Shown: piece by piece, positions 52,602-61,129 of the stretch | Numbering within the stretch: position 1 is the stretch's first letter | Layout of the letters: each line of letters starts with the position of its first letter | Source: Gammaproteobacteria bacterium | Lineage (GTDB): Bacteria > Pseudomonadota > Gammaproteobacteria > Burkholderiales > Rhodocyclaceae | NCBI GenBank assembly: GCA_029289265.1 | Contig: JARFTX010000001.1 | Location: 85,849-149,848 of the forward strand | Direction of reading: 5' to 3' | Length of the DNA stretch: 64,000 nucleotides | Position numbers and translations under genes: made by a program | Notes under the pieces: model-generated | The model's database searches: none | Seen by the model: only the letters and a program-made list of their open reading frames with translations | Told to the model about the DNA's origin: nothing

Positions 52602-53981
52602 GTGAGAATACCCCTGATTCCGCCGCCTGCCGCGACGCTGCTTGCCAAGCTCGGTCCGGATGGTCTGCCGCGCTTGCTCGAGCATTCCTCCGCCCTGCCT
52701 GACGGCAAGTACCTTCACTGGGATGAACTGCGCCACCGCACTCCACCCGGAGGGCTGACGCATGAGGAGTGGTGGCTCTCGGCCTGGATGAGCCGAACTC
52801 CGATGTTGCAAGCCCTGCCGTTGCTCGACAAGGCAGGGGCGCCGTTCATGCTCGCCACCCCCGAGCCAGTTCTTATTCACCTGCACCAGATCGACCGGGC
52901 TGCGGCCGGGCAGATCCGGACTCCGGAGGCCGCGCCGATCCATGAGAATCGCGAACGCTACCTGCTGCACTCGCTGATCGAGGAGTCGATCACATCGAGT
53001 CAGCTGGAGGGCGCATCCACGACCCGACGAGTAGCCGAGGCAATGCTTCGCGAAGGTCGCCCGCCGCGTGACCGTAGCGAAGCGATGATCTTCAACAACT
53101 ACCGTGCGATGGAGCACATCCGCAGTCTCCGCTCCGAGCCGATCACGCCCGAACGTGTACTGGAGCTCCACCGCATGCTGACCGCCGACACGCTCGACGA
53201 CTCGGCCGATGCCGGGCGGCTTCGTCTCACCAACGATGTCAATGTGGTCGACAACCGTGACGGTACGCTCTTGCATGAGCCGCCCAGCTACACCGATTTG
53301 CCTGAGCGCCTTGAGCGGCTGTGCACCTTCGCAAACGCGGGCGAGAACGCTTCCCCATTCGTACATCCGGTCGTGCGGGCGATCCTTCTGCATTTCATGA
53401 TTGGCTACGACCACCCTTTCGTCGATGGCAACGGCCGGACTGCCCGCGCGCTCTTCTACTGGTCGATGGCCCGCAGCGGCTATTGGCTGATGGAATTTCT
53501 ATCGATCTCTCAGTTCCTGAGACGTGCTCCACGGCAGTACGTGCAGGCATATCTGCACACCGAGACCGACCGCAACGACACCACCTATTTCGTGCTCCAC
53601 CAACTCAATATCATTCGACGATCGATTGCAGCCCTGCACGAGTACCTCGCCCAAAAGACCCAAGAACAACGCGACACCGAGCGTCTGCTTGCTCGTGCCG
53701 GTCCGATCCGTGACCGCCTGAACCATCGACAGGTCGCACTGTTGACCCATGCACTCAAGCATCCGGGCGAGCCGTACCGCGTGGCGAAACACCAAGCGGT
53801 GCACAACATCGTCTACCAGACCGCGCGAACCGATCTACTAGCGTTGGAGAGTTTGGGGTTGCTTCACAAGATCAAGAACGGGAACGCCTTTGTCTTCTAT
53901 GCGGCGGAGAATTTGGTTCGGCAGATTGAAGCGCTGAACATGTCCATCACAAAAGCCGCGTCGAGTGCCCTTGCGCCGTGA
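52602..53981 (+). CDS. Fic family AMP-transferase with winged-helix tail
   Basis: A 459-residue Fic protein. The catalytic motif HPFVDGNGRTAR near residue 271 is intact, so AMP (or other NMP) transfer is expected. An inhibitory alpha-helix motif SSQLEG sits near residue 132 in the same chain, the class II self-inhibited type that needs no separate antitoxin. The C-terminal 90 residues look like a winged helix, which could bind the palindrome upstream and regulate the gene itself. The start is a GTG. The target protein is unknown. Confidence 0.9.
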   Translation: MRIPLIPPPAATLLAKLGPDGLPRLLEHSSALPDGKYLHWDELRHRTPPGGLTHEEWWLSAWMSRTPMLQALPLLDKAGAPFMLATPEPVLIHLHQIDRAAAGQIRTPEAAPIHENRERYLLHSLIEESITSSQLEGASTTRRVAEAMLREGRPPRDRSEAMIFNNYRAMEHIRSLRSEPITPERVLELHRMLTADTLDDSADAGRLRLTNDVNVVDNRDGTLLHEPPSYTDLPERLERLCTFANAGENASPFVHPVVRAILLHFMIGYDHPFVDGNGRTARALFYWSMARSGYWLMEFLSISQFLRRAPRQYVQAYLHTETDRNDTTYFVLHQLNIIRRSIAALHEYLAQKTQEQRDTERLLARAGPIRDRLNHRQVALLTHALKHPGEPYRVAKHQAVHNIVYQTARTDLLALESLGLLHKIKNGNAFVFYAAENLVRQIEALNMSITKAASSALAP

Positions 53982-54342
53982 GAAGTGCCACCGCCTTCTT
54001 GTCGAAGGAAACGAAGGTTTGCCCGCCGAGCCAGTTGCCTTCGTAGGCAATCGCGCCATTGGCAAAGTCCCCGCCCGCGTCGAGCATCAGCAAGCCAGCC
54101 TCCACGGCAGGCCGGTTCATTTCCACATTCGCGGCGGCCAGTAGTGCCCGGATCGCGCTGGCCGCGTCGGCTTGCTGGAAGCCGTAGACACGCAACAGCA
54201 CCCAAACAAATTCGCACAGACACGGCAACGCGACCGCGATCAACTCGGCGTTGGTCAAGACTGCGGCGGCAACGTCCGCTTGTGCGGGATCGTCACGGAC
54301 AACCGCACGTACAAGGACGTTGGTGTCCACGGTGACCTTCAT
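53947..54342 (-). CDS. PIN-domain toxin (VapC-like)
   Basis: A 131-residue PIN-domain RNase. Acidic metal ligands are in MKVTVDTNVLVRA, in the central FVWVLL region and in LLMLDAGGDFANG, with a final Asp in SFDKKA. It overlaps the AbrB-type antitoxin by ATGA and overlaps the Fic gene tail by 35 bases on the opposite strand. Confidence 0.88.
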   Translation of the reverse strand: MKVTVDTNVLVRAVVRDDPAQADVAAAVLTNAELIAVALPCLCEFVWVLLRVYGFQQADAASAIRALLAAANVEMNRPAVEAGLLMLDAGGDFANGAIAYEGNWLGGQTFVSFDKKAVALLTAQGHSTRLL

Positions 54343-54590
54343 TGCTTGCCTGCCCAGCCTTGCGCCGCTGCCTCGTTGATCTCTTCGAGGGTGGCAACCT
54401 TCTGCGTCTTGCCCGCGAGCAGGCCGACAAAGCCGGCGATCGTCCCTGCGGGCCGTGCCGCCTTGAGCATTCCCCGACCATCTGGCAGCAGTTCCAGTTC
54501 GATCTTGTCGCCTGGCCTGATGCCGAGGTGTTGCAGCACGTCCTTCCGAAACGTCACTTGTCCCCGTGCAGTAACGGTCAATGTGGTCAT
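54339..54590 (-). CDS. AbrB-type antitoxin
   Basis: An 83-residue SpoVT/AbrB-fold protein. The DNA-binding half is TLTVTARGQVTFRKDVLQHL and the C-terminal tail neutralises the PIN toxin. ATG 54590 has GAGGGAA upstream; the frame is open to 54728 but that part is not protein-like. A palindrome upstream is its probable operator. Confidence 0.88.
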   Translation of the reverse strand: MTTLTVTARGQVTFRKDVLQHLGIRPGDKIELELLPDGRGMLKAARPAGTIAGFVGLLAGKTQKVATLEEINEAAAQGWAGKQ

Positions 54591-54622
54591 GGTGGTTTTC
54601 CCTCGCAACCCAGGATGATGTC

Positions 54623-54638
54623 TTGCACGGTAATGCAA
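54623..54638 (-). promoter_or_regulatory. Operator palindrome before the AbrB/PIN pair
   Basis: TTGCA and TGCAA flank a six-base centre 33 bases ahead of the antitoxin start, a position suited to autorepression. Confidence 0.5.
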
Positions 54639-54654
54639 AACTGCCTTACGGTCA

Positions 54655-54985
54655 ATGTCCGTCGAACCAGCATTCGACCGTGTGCTGCGCCGGCCCAAGG
54701 TCGTCATCGAGGTGCTCTCCGACAGCAAGCAGCGCCGCCGGCTACGACCGCGGCCGCAGTTTCGCGCTCTACCGGATTATCGAGACGCTGCGGGAGTACG
54801 TGCCGATCGACCCCGACGAGCGCACCGTCGAGGTCTTCCGCCGCACCGGCAGCGGCGACTGGCTGTTCGCGACGCAGGACAGCGCGCGCGGCCTGGTGTT
54901 GAAGTCGCTGGACTTCGAGGCGACGCTCGAGGCGGTGTTCGAGGACTTGCCTTCGGACGGGCAGAATTCGTCGCGCGCGCCGTAG
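54655..54985 (+). pseudogene. Broken Uma2 family gene
   Basis: The remnant has VIEVLSDS in one frame, then continues after a frameshift near 54725 with AAGYDRGRSFALYRIIE and ends VFEDLPSDGQN in another. The first half of the domain, including the early acidic catalytic residues, is gone. It is closely similar to the intact copy at 56116. Confidence 0.8.
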
Positions 54986-55032
54986 CGGCATTTCATCCGG
55001 AGAAAAGGGTCAGTGGCCGAGCGCCGTGTTCT

Positions 55033-55067
55033 CGTGACTGATAGAATGTGACTACATTTTCGTCACG
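55033..55067 (+). promoter_or_regulatory. Operator half-sites before the Phd/PIN pair
   Basis: CGTGAC (55033-55038), GTGAC (55048-55052) and GTCACG (55062-55067) form a spaced inverted set around a TAGAAT -10 element, directly before the antitoxin start. Confidence 0.55.
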
Positions 55068-55080
55068 AAGTGGTGATCTC

Positions 55081-55350
55081 ATGGTGCAGATTGCTGTGCG
55101 CAATTTGAAGGCTGGATTGTCGCGGGTGCTGGCGCGCGCCCGGGCCGGCGACGTGATCGAGGTGACTTCGCACAGTCGGCCGATTGCGCGCATCATCGGC
55201 ATTCCGGCTGCGGGCGAAGACGGATTGCAGCGGATGGTGGCGACAGGCGTGGCGAGCTGGGGAGGTGGCCGCCCGCAGCTCGAAGCGCCCGTGTCGTTGT
55301 CGCCGGACCATCTCCCGGTGAGTCGGATGGTGCTCGAGGACAGGCGTTGA
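55081..55350 (+). CDS. Phd/YefM-type antitoxin
   Basis: An 89-residue antitoxin. The N-terminal DNA-binding fold reads VQIAVRNLKAGLSRVLARAR with the typical DVIEVTSHSRPIARI strand. The disordered C-terminal part (from about 55) should cover the toxin. The PIN gene begins inside its stop codon (TTGA). Confidence 0.85.
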   Translation: MVQIAVRNLKAGLSRVLARARAGDVIEVTSHSRPIARIIGIPAAGEDGLQRMVATGVASWGGGRPQLEAPVSLSPDHLPVSRMVLEDRR

Positions 55351-55802
55351 TCCTGTTTCTCGACACTTCTGCGCTGGTCAAGCTCTACTTGTCCGAAGAG
55401 GGCAGCGATGCGCTGCTTGCCATTGCGCGCGACGCGTCGGTGCTGGCGGTCAGCCGCATCGCCTGGGCGGAGGCCTTTGCGGCGATGTCCCGCCGGAGCC
55501 GCGAGGCGCCCGAGGACGTGGACGGCATCGAGTTGGCCAAGCGGCGGCTCAGGTCGCAGTGGCCTCAGTACTTTGTCATCGATGTCACGCAGGACGTGGT
55601 GGATCGGGCCGGTGACCTGGCCGATGCGTTCGCGCTGCGCGGCTACGACAGCGTTCAACTCGCCTGCGCCGATGCGCTCGGGCAGGCGGTCGACGACCGG
55701 GTCGGTTTCGCCTGCTACGACGCCCGCCTGCGCAAGGCGGCGAAGGTGCTGGGGATGGAACCGTTTCCGGGTTTCGATCCAAGTGAAGCGCTGCGTTCGT
55801 GA
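55347..55802 (+). CDS. PIN-domain toxin (VapC)
   Basis: A 151-residue VapC RNase. Metal ligands are Asp in ILFLDTSALVKLY, Glu in RIAWAEAFAAM, Asp in LRGYDSVQLA and Asp in ACYDARL. The start is a TTG overlapping the antitoxin stop, so it is probably made by coupled translation. It is full length and apparently active. Confidence 0.88.
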   Translation: MILFLDTSALVKLYLSEEGSDALLAIARDASVLAVSRIAWAEAFAAMSRRSREAPEDVDGIELAKRRLRSQWPQYFVIDVTQDVVDRAGDLADAFALRGYDSVQLACADALGQAVDDRVGFACYDARLRKAAKVLGMEPFPGFDPSEALRS

Positions 55803-55807
55803 TTCCC

Positions 55808-56038
55808 ATGAAAATCGCGACCGTGTCCATAGTCAGATCACGCCTCTCCGCCTTGCTTGCGGAAGTCGAGGCGGGAGAGGAAGTCGTCATTACTCGGCGA
55901 GGCAAGGCCGTCGCACGGCTGGTTGCAGAGTCGACGGTTGGTGGCTTCGATTGGGACGACTTGCGCAGGTGGGTTGCTGCCAGACCGACCTTGGCTGGCC
56001 CAACCGTAGCGAACGTACGCAAGCGAGACCTGCTTTGA
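55808..56038 (+). CDS. Orphan Phd-type antitoxin
   Basis: A 76-residue antitoxin (MKIATVSIVRSRLSALLAEV, then VVITRRGKAVARLV) ending in FDWDDLRRWVAARP, which looks like a complete toxin-binding tail. No toxin gene follows; the next gene is Uma2. It starts 6 bases after the VapC stop. It may be a leftover of a third PIN module or provide cross-neutralisation. Confidence 0.78.
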   Translation: MKIATVSIVRSRLSALLAEVEAGEEVVITRRGKAVARLVAESTVGGFDWDDLRRWVAARPTLAGPTVANVRKRDLL

Positions 56039-56115
56039 TCTTTCACTAGCGTTGCCCGGTCCATGTGGCGGCGCTAGACTTCAAGGCAGGCGTAGCCTCC
56101 GGTGGAGATGCAGTG

Positions 56116-56691
56116 ATGGCACTTCCCGCTGAACATATCGTCATGAGCCGTACCGACTTCCTGGCCTGGGAGTCGGAACAAGCCGAGAAGCACGAATACC
56201 TGCGCGGCGAGGTGTTCGCGATGGTCGGTGCGCGGCAGGCGCACGTGATCGTGGCCGGCAACTGTTTTGCGCTCTTGAAGAGTCATCTCCGTGGCGGCCC
56301 CTGCCGGGCCTTCATCTCCGACATGCAGCTCGAGATCGAAGCGGCCGATGCCGTCGTCTATCCCGACGTGTTCGTGTCCTGCCACCCCGACGACCTCGCC
56401 GCGGAGCGCGTGCTGCATCATCCCAGGGTGATCGTGGAGGTTCTCTCCGACAGCACCGCGGGCTTCGATCGAGGCCAGAAGTTTGCCCTCTACCGCATGA
56501 TCGAGGCCGTGCAGGAGTATGTCCTGATCGACCCCGACCGGCGCACGGTCGAGATCTTCCGGCGCACCGACGGCGGCGACTGGCTGCTCGCGACCCGCGA
56601 CGGCGCGCGCGGCTTGGTGCTGAAGTCGCTCGAGTTCGAGGCGCCGCTCGCCGCGGTATTCGAGGATTTGCCGGCGGACGTGCGGGCCTGA
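56116..56691 (+). CDS. Uma2 family (DUF820) nuclease-fold protein
   Basis: A 191-residue Uma2 protein with the PD-(D/E)xK-like fold. Features are the N-terminal KHEYLRGEVF, the acidic YPDVFVS, RVIVEVLSDS and the terminal YVLIDPDRRTVEIFRR. Function is not established; the fold suggests DNA cleavage. ATG 56116 has GGAG eight bases upstream. The paralogue at 54655 is broken. The 217 bases after it (56692-56908) hold only an AT-rich stretch before the next module. Confidence 0.88.
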   Translation: MALPAEHIVMSRTDFLAWESEQAEKHEYLRGEVFAMVGARQAHVIVAGNCFALLKSHLRGGPCRAFISDMQLEIEAADAVVYPDVFVSCHPDDLAAERVLHHPRVIVEVLSDSTAGFDRGQKFALYRMIEAVQEYVLIDPDRRTVEIFRRTDGGDWLLATRDGARGLVLKSLEFEAPLAAVFEDLPADVRA

Positions 56692-56908
56692 TCGGGCTTC
56701 CCCTGCCCAGTTTCGGTGAGTTAACCTGGGTGACCGACACCAGCGCCACCCAGCGCAAGCCTGGCTGCGATGTAGGCCAGGCCGATCCGGATCTCACTGG
56801 GCGGTCCGCACACATCAAGTGCTGAGTGTCACCCCTGATCAGATCACGCCCATGGATTTCTGAGGGAATATTGGTGTATTATTTTTTCCAAAGAAAAGGA
56901 GGCGGATC

Positions 56909-57289
56909 ATGAGCGCATCTCCCCGCAACTTGGCCGCAAAGCCAGACTCATCCTTGGTGTTGACCAAAGCCGTGGCCCGTGCGGCCGAGCGGCTGGATAT
57001 CTCGCGCGCCTTGCTCGCCAAGATCCTGGGCGTGAGCCCGCCCACGGTGACCCGCCTCTACAACGGTGAGTACAAGCTCGATGAGCGCCGCAAGGAGTGG
57101 GAGTTCGCCTTGCTGTTCGTGCGCGTGTTCCGTTCCCTCGATTCCATCGTCGGCAATGAGCAGACGGCGCGCCAGTGGCTCAATAGCGAGAACAGGGGGC
57201 TCAATGGCCGTCCGGTGGATCTGATTCGTCAAACAGAAGGGCTGGTCCGTGTCGTTCACTACCTGGACGCCTCCCGCGGTCTCGTCTGA
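56909..57289 (+). CDS. Xre/MbcA/ParS-type antitoxin
   Basis: A 126-residue antitoxin of the COG5642 (DUF2384) group. The helix-turn-helix is ISRALLAKILGVSPPTVTRL and the C-terminal toxin-binding domain contains ARQWLNSENRGLNGRPVDLI. AGGAGG precedes the ATG. It overlaps the RES gene by 41 bases. The AT-rich region at 56865-56890 is a likely promoter. Confidence 0.9.
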   Translation: MSASPRNLAAKPDSSLVLTKAVARAAERLDISRALLAKILGVSPPTVTRLYNGEYKLDERRKEWEFALLFVRVFRSLDSIVGNEQTARQWLNSENRGLNGRPVDLIRQTEGLVRVVHYLDASRGLV

Positions 57290-57962
57290 GGCCTTTGCCT
57301 GGCGTGGCCAGGTTTGGCGCATGGTGGAGTCGCAGCACATTGCCGCCACCATGAAGCTGGTCGAAAACCGCGACGAGCAGGATCTGCTGGAGTCCTTGCT
57401 GGAATCGAACAAGCCGGTCCAGCCCGATGACACCATCGGCCTCGACTACTTGCTGGCCACACCGTTTCGGTATGACCCCAAGCGGGGTGGTTCGCGTTTT
57501 CGTGCGGTGACGGATCCCGGGGTGTTTTACGGCGCAGAATCGGTCCGTACGGCGGGCGCAGAGCTGGGTTACTGGCGCTGGAAGTTTCTCAAGGACGCCG
57601 TCGACCTTGAGCGTATCGAGCCTGTGGCACACACGGCATTCCGGGCAGAGGTGGCCGCACCGGTGGTCGATCTGCAACGGCCGCCCTTCGATGCCGATGC
57701 TGCCATCTGGCAACACCCCACTGATTACGCACCGACGCAGCAGTTTGCACGCGTGGCCCGCGAGGCCGAGGTGGGTGGGATTTTGTATCGGTCAGTGCGA
57801 GATTCCAAGCCGTCGTGGTGCCTGGCATTGCTGACACCGGCTGGCTTTGCCAAACCCAAGCCGCATGCAGAACGGCAGACTTGGTATCTGGCCGTGTCGC
57901 CACATGAAGTGACGCTGCGGCGGGATACAGAATCGATGCAGTTTTCGGCGGAGAGTTGGTAG
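57249..57962 (+). CDS. RES-domain toxin (MbcT/ParT-like)
   Basis: A 237-residue RES protein, the partner of the Xre/ParS antitoxin. The active-site residues Arg, Glu and Ser are plausibly in FAWRGQVWR / GSRFRAVTDPG, VFYGAESVRTAG and ILYRSVRDS. Toxins of this family degrade or phosphorolyse NAD+ or modify target proteins. The length exceeds a minimal RES by a 60-residue insert (ENRDEQDLLESLLESNKP). GTG start. Confidence 0.87.
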   Translation: MSFTTWTPPAVSSEAFAWRGQVWRMVESQHIAATMKLVENRDEQDLLESLLESNKPVQPDDTIGLDYLLATPFRYDPKRGGSRFRAVTDPGVFYGAESVRTAGAELGYWRWKFLKDAVDLERIEPVAHTAFRAEVAAPVVDLQRPPFDADAAIWQHPTDYAPTQQFARVAREAEVGGILYRSVRDSKPSWCLALLTPAGFAKPKPHAERQTWYLAVSPHEVTLRRDTESMQFSAESW

Positions 57963-58011
57963 CCATCTCGCCAGGAATCAGTGGAGCGAAGAAGCCGGGC
58001 AGGCTGGCCAG

Positions 58012-58347
58012 TTAGCTTGTGGTCAGCGTCAGGTGCCCGACAGATTCGGCCGCTGGACGCACCTTGATTTCGATGTCGTAGCCGAGGCGGTTCAGGCAGT
58101 CCATCAGCTTGCGTTCGGACAGGTTGGTGAAGTCGCCGTGCATCATGGCCGACACCTTCGGTTGAGGAACGCCCATGCGCTTGGCCGCAGCTTGCTGCGT
58201 CAGTCCCAGAGCGCGCATTGCCTTCCTGATTTCGACCACCAGGCCCGTCTTGATCTTCAGCTTCTCGGCGTCGGTGAGTCCAAGGTCTGCGTAGACGTTG
58301 CCCGAACTGCGCTGAATCTTGACGCCATCAATGATTCGTTCTTGCAT
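58012..58347 (-). CDS. HigA-type antitoxin
   Basis: A 111-residue Xre-family protein with helix-turn-helix LTQQAAAKRMGVPQPKVSAM. It belongs to the short HigA-like group whose toxin gene comes first. It overlaps the toxin gene by 20 bases. I chose ATG 58347 (MQERIIDGVKIQ). Confidence 0.85.
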   Translation of the reverse strand: MQERIIDGVKIQRSSGNVYADLGLTDAEKLKIKTGLVVEIRKAMRALGLTQQAAAKRMGVPQPKVSAMMHGDFTNLSERKLMDCLNRLGYDIEIKVRPAAESVGHLTLTTS

Positions 58348-58705
58348 TTCGTAACTCCTTTGCCATTGCCTCGGCCACCTTGAGGCGGGCGAGGATGATA
58401 TCCATGTCTGCCTTCGGCGTCGCAATCCCGCGCTTGCTCTTCTTCTGGAAGCAGTGCAGGACGAACACCGCTTCCGCAAACTTGACCGTGTAGACAGCTC
58501 GATAGGTACCGCCGACATCGTCTTCGACGACCTCCAGCACGCCGGCACCGCCGAAGCCCTTGAGTACCTTCGCTGCATCGTCCTGATCGCCCATCTGTGC
58601 CAGCGATAGAGCGAAACCGAAACGTCGGCGCACACCGGGTGGCAATGCCATCAGATCTTTGTAGCTGCTGGCGATCCATTCGAGCGGCTTTTCTTCTTCG
58701 GCCAT
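58328..58705 (-). CDS. HigB/Gp49-like toxin
   Basis: A 125-residue RelE-superfamily mRNA interferase of the phage Gp49-like HigB type: LPPGVRRRFGFALSLAQMG, then YRAVYTVKFAEAVFVLHCFQKKSKRG, the usual basic core. Order toxin-antitoxin is as expected for hig modules. Confidence 0.87.
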   Translation of the reverse strand: MAEEEKPLEWIASSYKDLMALPPGVRRRFGFALSLAQMGDQDDAAKVLKGFGGAGVLEVVEDDVGGTYRAVYTVKFAEAVFVLHCFQKKSKRGIATPKADMDIILARLKVAEAMAKELRNARTNH

Positions 58706-58716
58706 GACTGCAGGCT

Positions 58717-58730
58717 ATACCTGTTCAGGT
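58717..58730 (-). promoter_or_regulatory. Operator palindrome before higBA
   Basis: TACCTG and CAGGTA flank TT, a near-perfect 14-base palindrome 12 bases upstream of the toxin start. It overlaps the -10 region (TATAGC on the minus strand). Confidence 0.7.
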
Positions 58731-58884
58731 AATGGCGCAAGCGCTGACTGGTACCGAGTCCTAAAGCCGATATCGGCAAGGCCGTCACACCGGTCCGCGG
58801 CTTCGTCGCGCAGAATGGCCGGCCGCTTGTTGCCCCGGCTGTGCTACCTTCTACACATTCAAGTAGGGCTGCAATGCGGCAACC

Positions 58885-59046
58885 ATGTCGACGACGATGA
58901 CGGTGAGGCTCGATCCCGAGATCAAGCAGCGGTCGTGTCGAAGATGCGCTATCTCATCCCGTATTGGGTTCGCGGCGACGCCGTCGAAATTCTCAGGGTG
59001 TTCCCAACGTCGCGTCGCCTGCCGGCGCGCTGGTGATGTCGAATGA
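58885..59046 (+). pseudogene. Deletion scar of a ParD/ParE-like module
   Basis: From 58885 the frame reads MSTTMTVRLDPEIKQR, the start of a ribbon-helix-helix antitoxin, then loses sense at about 58933. In another frame 58944-59036 encodes MRYLIPYWVRGDAVEILRVF, the C-terminal part of a ParE/RelE toxin. The middle of both genes is missing, as after an internal deletion. The 337-base gap 58706-59042 contains this scar and the higBA operator, nothing else. Confidence 0.65.
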
Positions 59047-60017
59047 GCGTACATGAAGCCTTCCGGCGCCTTGCCGGCCAACTCGAAACCACCGTGCTCG
59101 GCCAGTCGCAGCTCGTCGAACGCCTCCTCATGGCACTGCTCGCCGACGGCCATCTGCTCGTTGAGGGGCTGCCGGGGCTCGCCAAGACGCGGGCGATCCG
59201 CATGCTCGCGGCGATGATCGAGGCCGATTTCCACCGCATCCAGTTCACGCCGGACCTGCTGCCGGCCGACCTCACCGGATCCGAGGTGTTTCGGCCGGGC
59301 GATGGCAGTTTCCATTTCGAACGCGGGCCGCTCTTCCATCACGTGCTGCTCGCCGACGAGATCAACCGCGCCCCGGCCAAGGTGCAGTCGGCGCTGCTCG
59401 AGGCGATGGGCGAGCGCCAGGTCACGATCGGCCAGACCACGTATCCGCTGCCCGGACTCTTTCTGGTCATGGCGACGCAGAACCCGATCGAGCACGAGGG
59501 CACCTATCCGCTGCCCGAGGCGCAGCTCGACCGCTTCCTGCTGCACGTGCGCGTCGGCTACCCCGACGCCGGGACCGAGCGCGACATCCTGCGCCTTGCG
59601 CGCGAGGAGGCCCGAAGCGGACTGGACGCCGGTGGCTCGGACTCGACCGCTCCGGTGCTCAGCCAGGAGCAGGTCTTCGCCGCCCGCCGCGAAGTGCTCG
59701 ACCTCTACATAAGCCCCGACCTCGAGGACTACATCGTCGCCCTGGTCGCGGCGACCCGCAGCCCCGAGCGCTGGGGCGACGAGCTGGCCGGCACCGTGCT
59801 ATACGGCGCCAGCCCGCGCGGCGCGATCGCGCTGGAACGCTGCGCCCGCGCCCGCGCCTGGCTCGCCGGCCGCGACTACGTCTCGCCGGACGACATCCAA
59901 TCCGTCGCCCCCGACGTCCTGCGCCACCGCATTGTCCCGAGCTGGGAAGCGCGCGCCGAAGGGGCGAGCGCCGACGCGGTCATCGCGGCGCTCGTCGAGC
60001 GGGTGCCGGTGCCGTGA
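59043..60017 (+). CDS. MoxR-family AAA+ ATPase
   Basis: A 324-residue chaperone-like ATPase. Walker A is LVEGLPGLAKTR near residue 41, Walker B is VLLADEINRAP, sensor 1 is MATQNPIEHEGTYPLPEAQ and the lid is C-terminal. MoxR proteins act with VWA-domain partners in assembly or metal insertion. It is the first gene of a Bat-type operon, overlapping DUF58 by 4 bases. Confidence 0.93.
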   Translation: MSVHEAFRRLAGQLETTVLGQSQLVERLLMALLADGHLLVEGLPGLAKTRAIRMLAAMIEADFHRIQFTPDLLPADLTGSEVFRPGDGSFHFERGPLFHHVLLADEINRAPAKVQSALLEAMGERQVTIGQTTYPLPGLFLVMATQNPIEHEGTYPLPEAQLDRFLLHVRVGYPDAGTERDILRLAREEARSGLDAGGSDSTAPVLSQEQVFAARREVLDLYISPDLEDYIVALVAATRSPERWGDELAGTVLYGASPRGAIALERCARARAWLAGRDYVSPDDIQSVAPDVLRHRIVPSWEARAEGASADAVIAALVERVPVP

Positions 60018-61129
60018 GGCAGACCTGGATGGGACTCGCGGGGCGCAGTTCAGTGAGTACGCGGGATGCTCACTCGGGCTGCGAGGGTGACATCGGTTCA
60101 ATGAGCGATGCCATCACGGGCGCCGACCCGGTGAATCCGGAGCTGTCTGAACTCGTGGGACTTCGCGGGCGCGTCGCCGGTGGGGCCCGACTTCGATCGG
60201 ACTCACGCGCTGCAGGTGCGGGTACACACCGTTCGCCCTGGATAGGCCGTGGCATGGAGTTCGCCGAGGTGCGCCCCTATCAGCCCGGCGACGACATCCG
60301 CAGCATGGATTGGCGCCACACGGCGCGGCGCGGGAGGCCGTTTACCAAGCTCTTTCACGAGGAGCGCGAGCGCCCCGTGCTGGTTGCCGTCGACCTGGGC
60401 CCCAGCCTGCAGTTCGGCACCCGCGTCGCCTTCAAGTCGGTGGCCGCGGCGCGTGCGGCGGCGCTGGTGGCGTGGGCCGCGATCGAGGCGGGGGATCGGG
60501 TGGGCGGACTGGTTTGGGACGGGGCACGCCATCGCGATGCCCGGCCGGCCGGGCGCGAGGCGGGGGCCTTGGGGTTGATCCGTTGCCTGGTGGAGTCCAG
60601 ACCGGCGGGTGCGGGCGGGCAGGGCGCGAGTCTCGCCCAGCCGCTGCATGCACTGGCACGCGTCGCGCGCCCCGGGACCCTCTGCATCGTGGTGAGCGAC
60701 TTCCACGCCTTCGACGACGCGGCCGCCGACGCGCTCGTGCGGCTCGCTCGTCGCGCCTCGATTGCGACGATTCAAGTCTTCGACCCGATTGAAGCCGTTG
60801 CGCCGCCGCCCGGCTCGTACCGGGTCGCCGATGGCACGCGCGAGGTGAGCGTCGACCTGAACGATGCGGCTACGCGCGAAGCGTGGGTGCGGCCGCATCG
60901 CGAGCGGGCGACTCGGCTAAGGGAGTTTGCCGCGCGCACCGGATCGCACCACCTCGCGCTCGCCACCGACGACGACCCGATCATGGCCCTGCGTGCGCTC
61001 GGTGCAATGGGTGCGGCGCCTCGGGGCGCCTCGGAGGCTCCTCAGTCGTCTGCGGCCTTCGGCTCGAGCGCGCACGAAACAGGGCACGGCAACACTGCGG
61101 CCAGCGGATCCGAACGTCGCTCCGCATGA
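60014..61129 (+). CDS. DUF58 domain protein
   Basis: A 371-residue protein with a DUF58 region at about residues 75-300. The signature GRGMEFAEVRPYQPGDDIR precedes the region VDLGPSLQFG. It is a usual partner of MoxR ATPases. The C-terminal 60 residues are low complexity (Ser, Gly, Ala). It has a GTG start overlapping the moxR stop and an ATGA overlap to the next gene. Confidence 0.9.
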   Translation: MRQTWMGLAGRSSVSTRDAHSGCEGDIGSMSDAITGADPVNPELSELVGLRGRVAGGARLRSDSRAAGAGTHRSPWIGRGMEFAEVRPYQPGDDIRSMDWRHTARRGRPFTKLFHEERERPVLVAVDLGPSLQFGTRVAFKSVAAARAAALVAWAAIEAGDRVGGLVWDGARHRDARPAGREAGALGLIRCLVESRPAGAGGQGASLAQPLHALARVARPGTLCIVVSDFHAFDDAAADALVRLARRASIATIQVFDPIEAVAPPPGSYRVADGTREVSVDLNDAATREAWVRPHRERATRLREFAARTGSHHLALATDDDPIMALRALGAMGAAPRGASEAPQSSAAFGSSAHETGHGNTAASGSERRSA

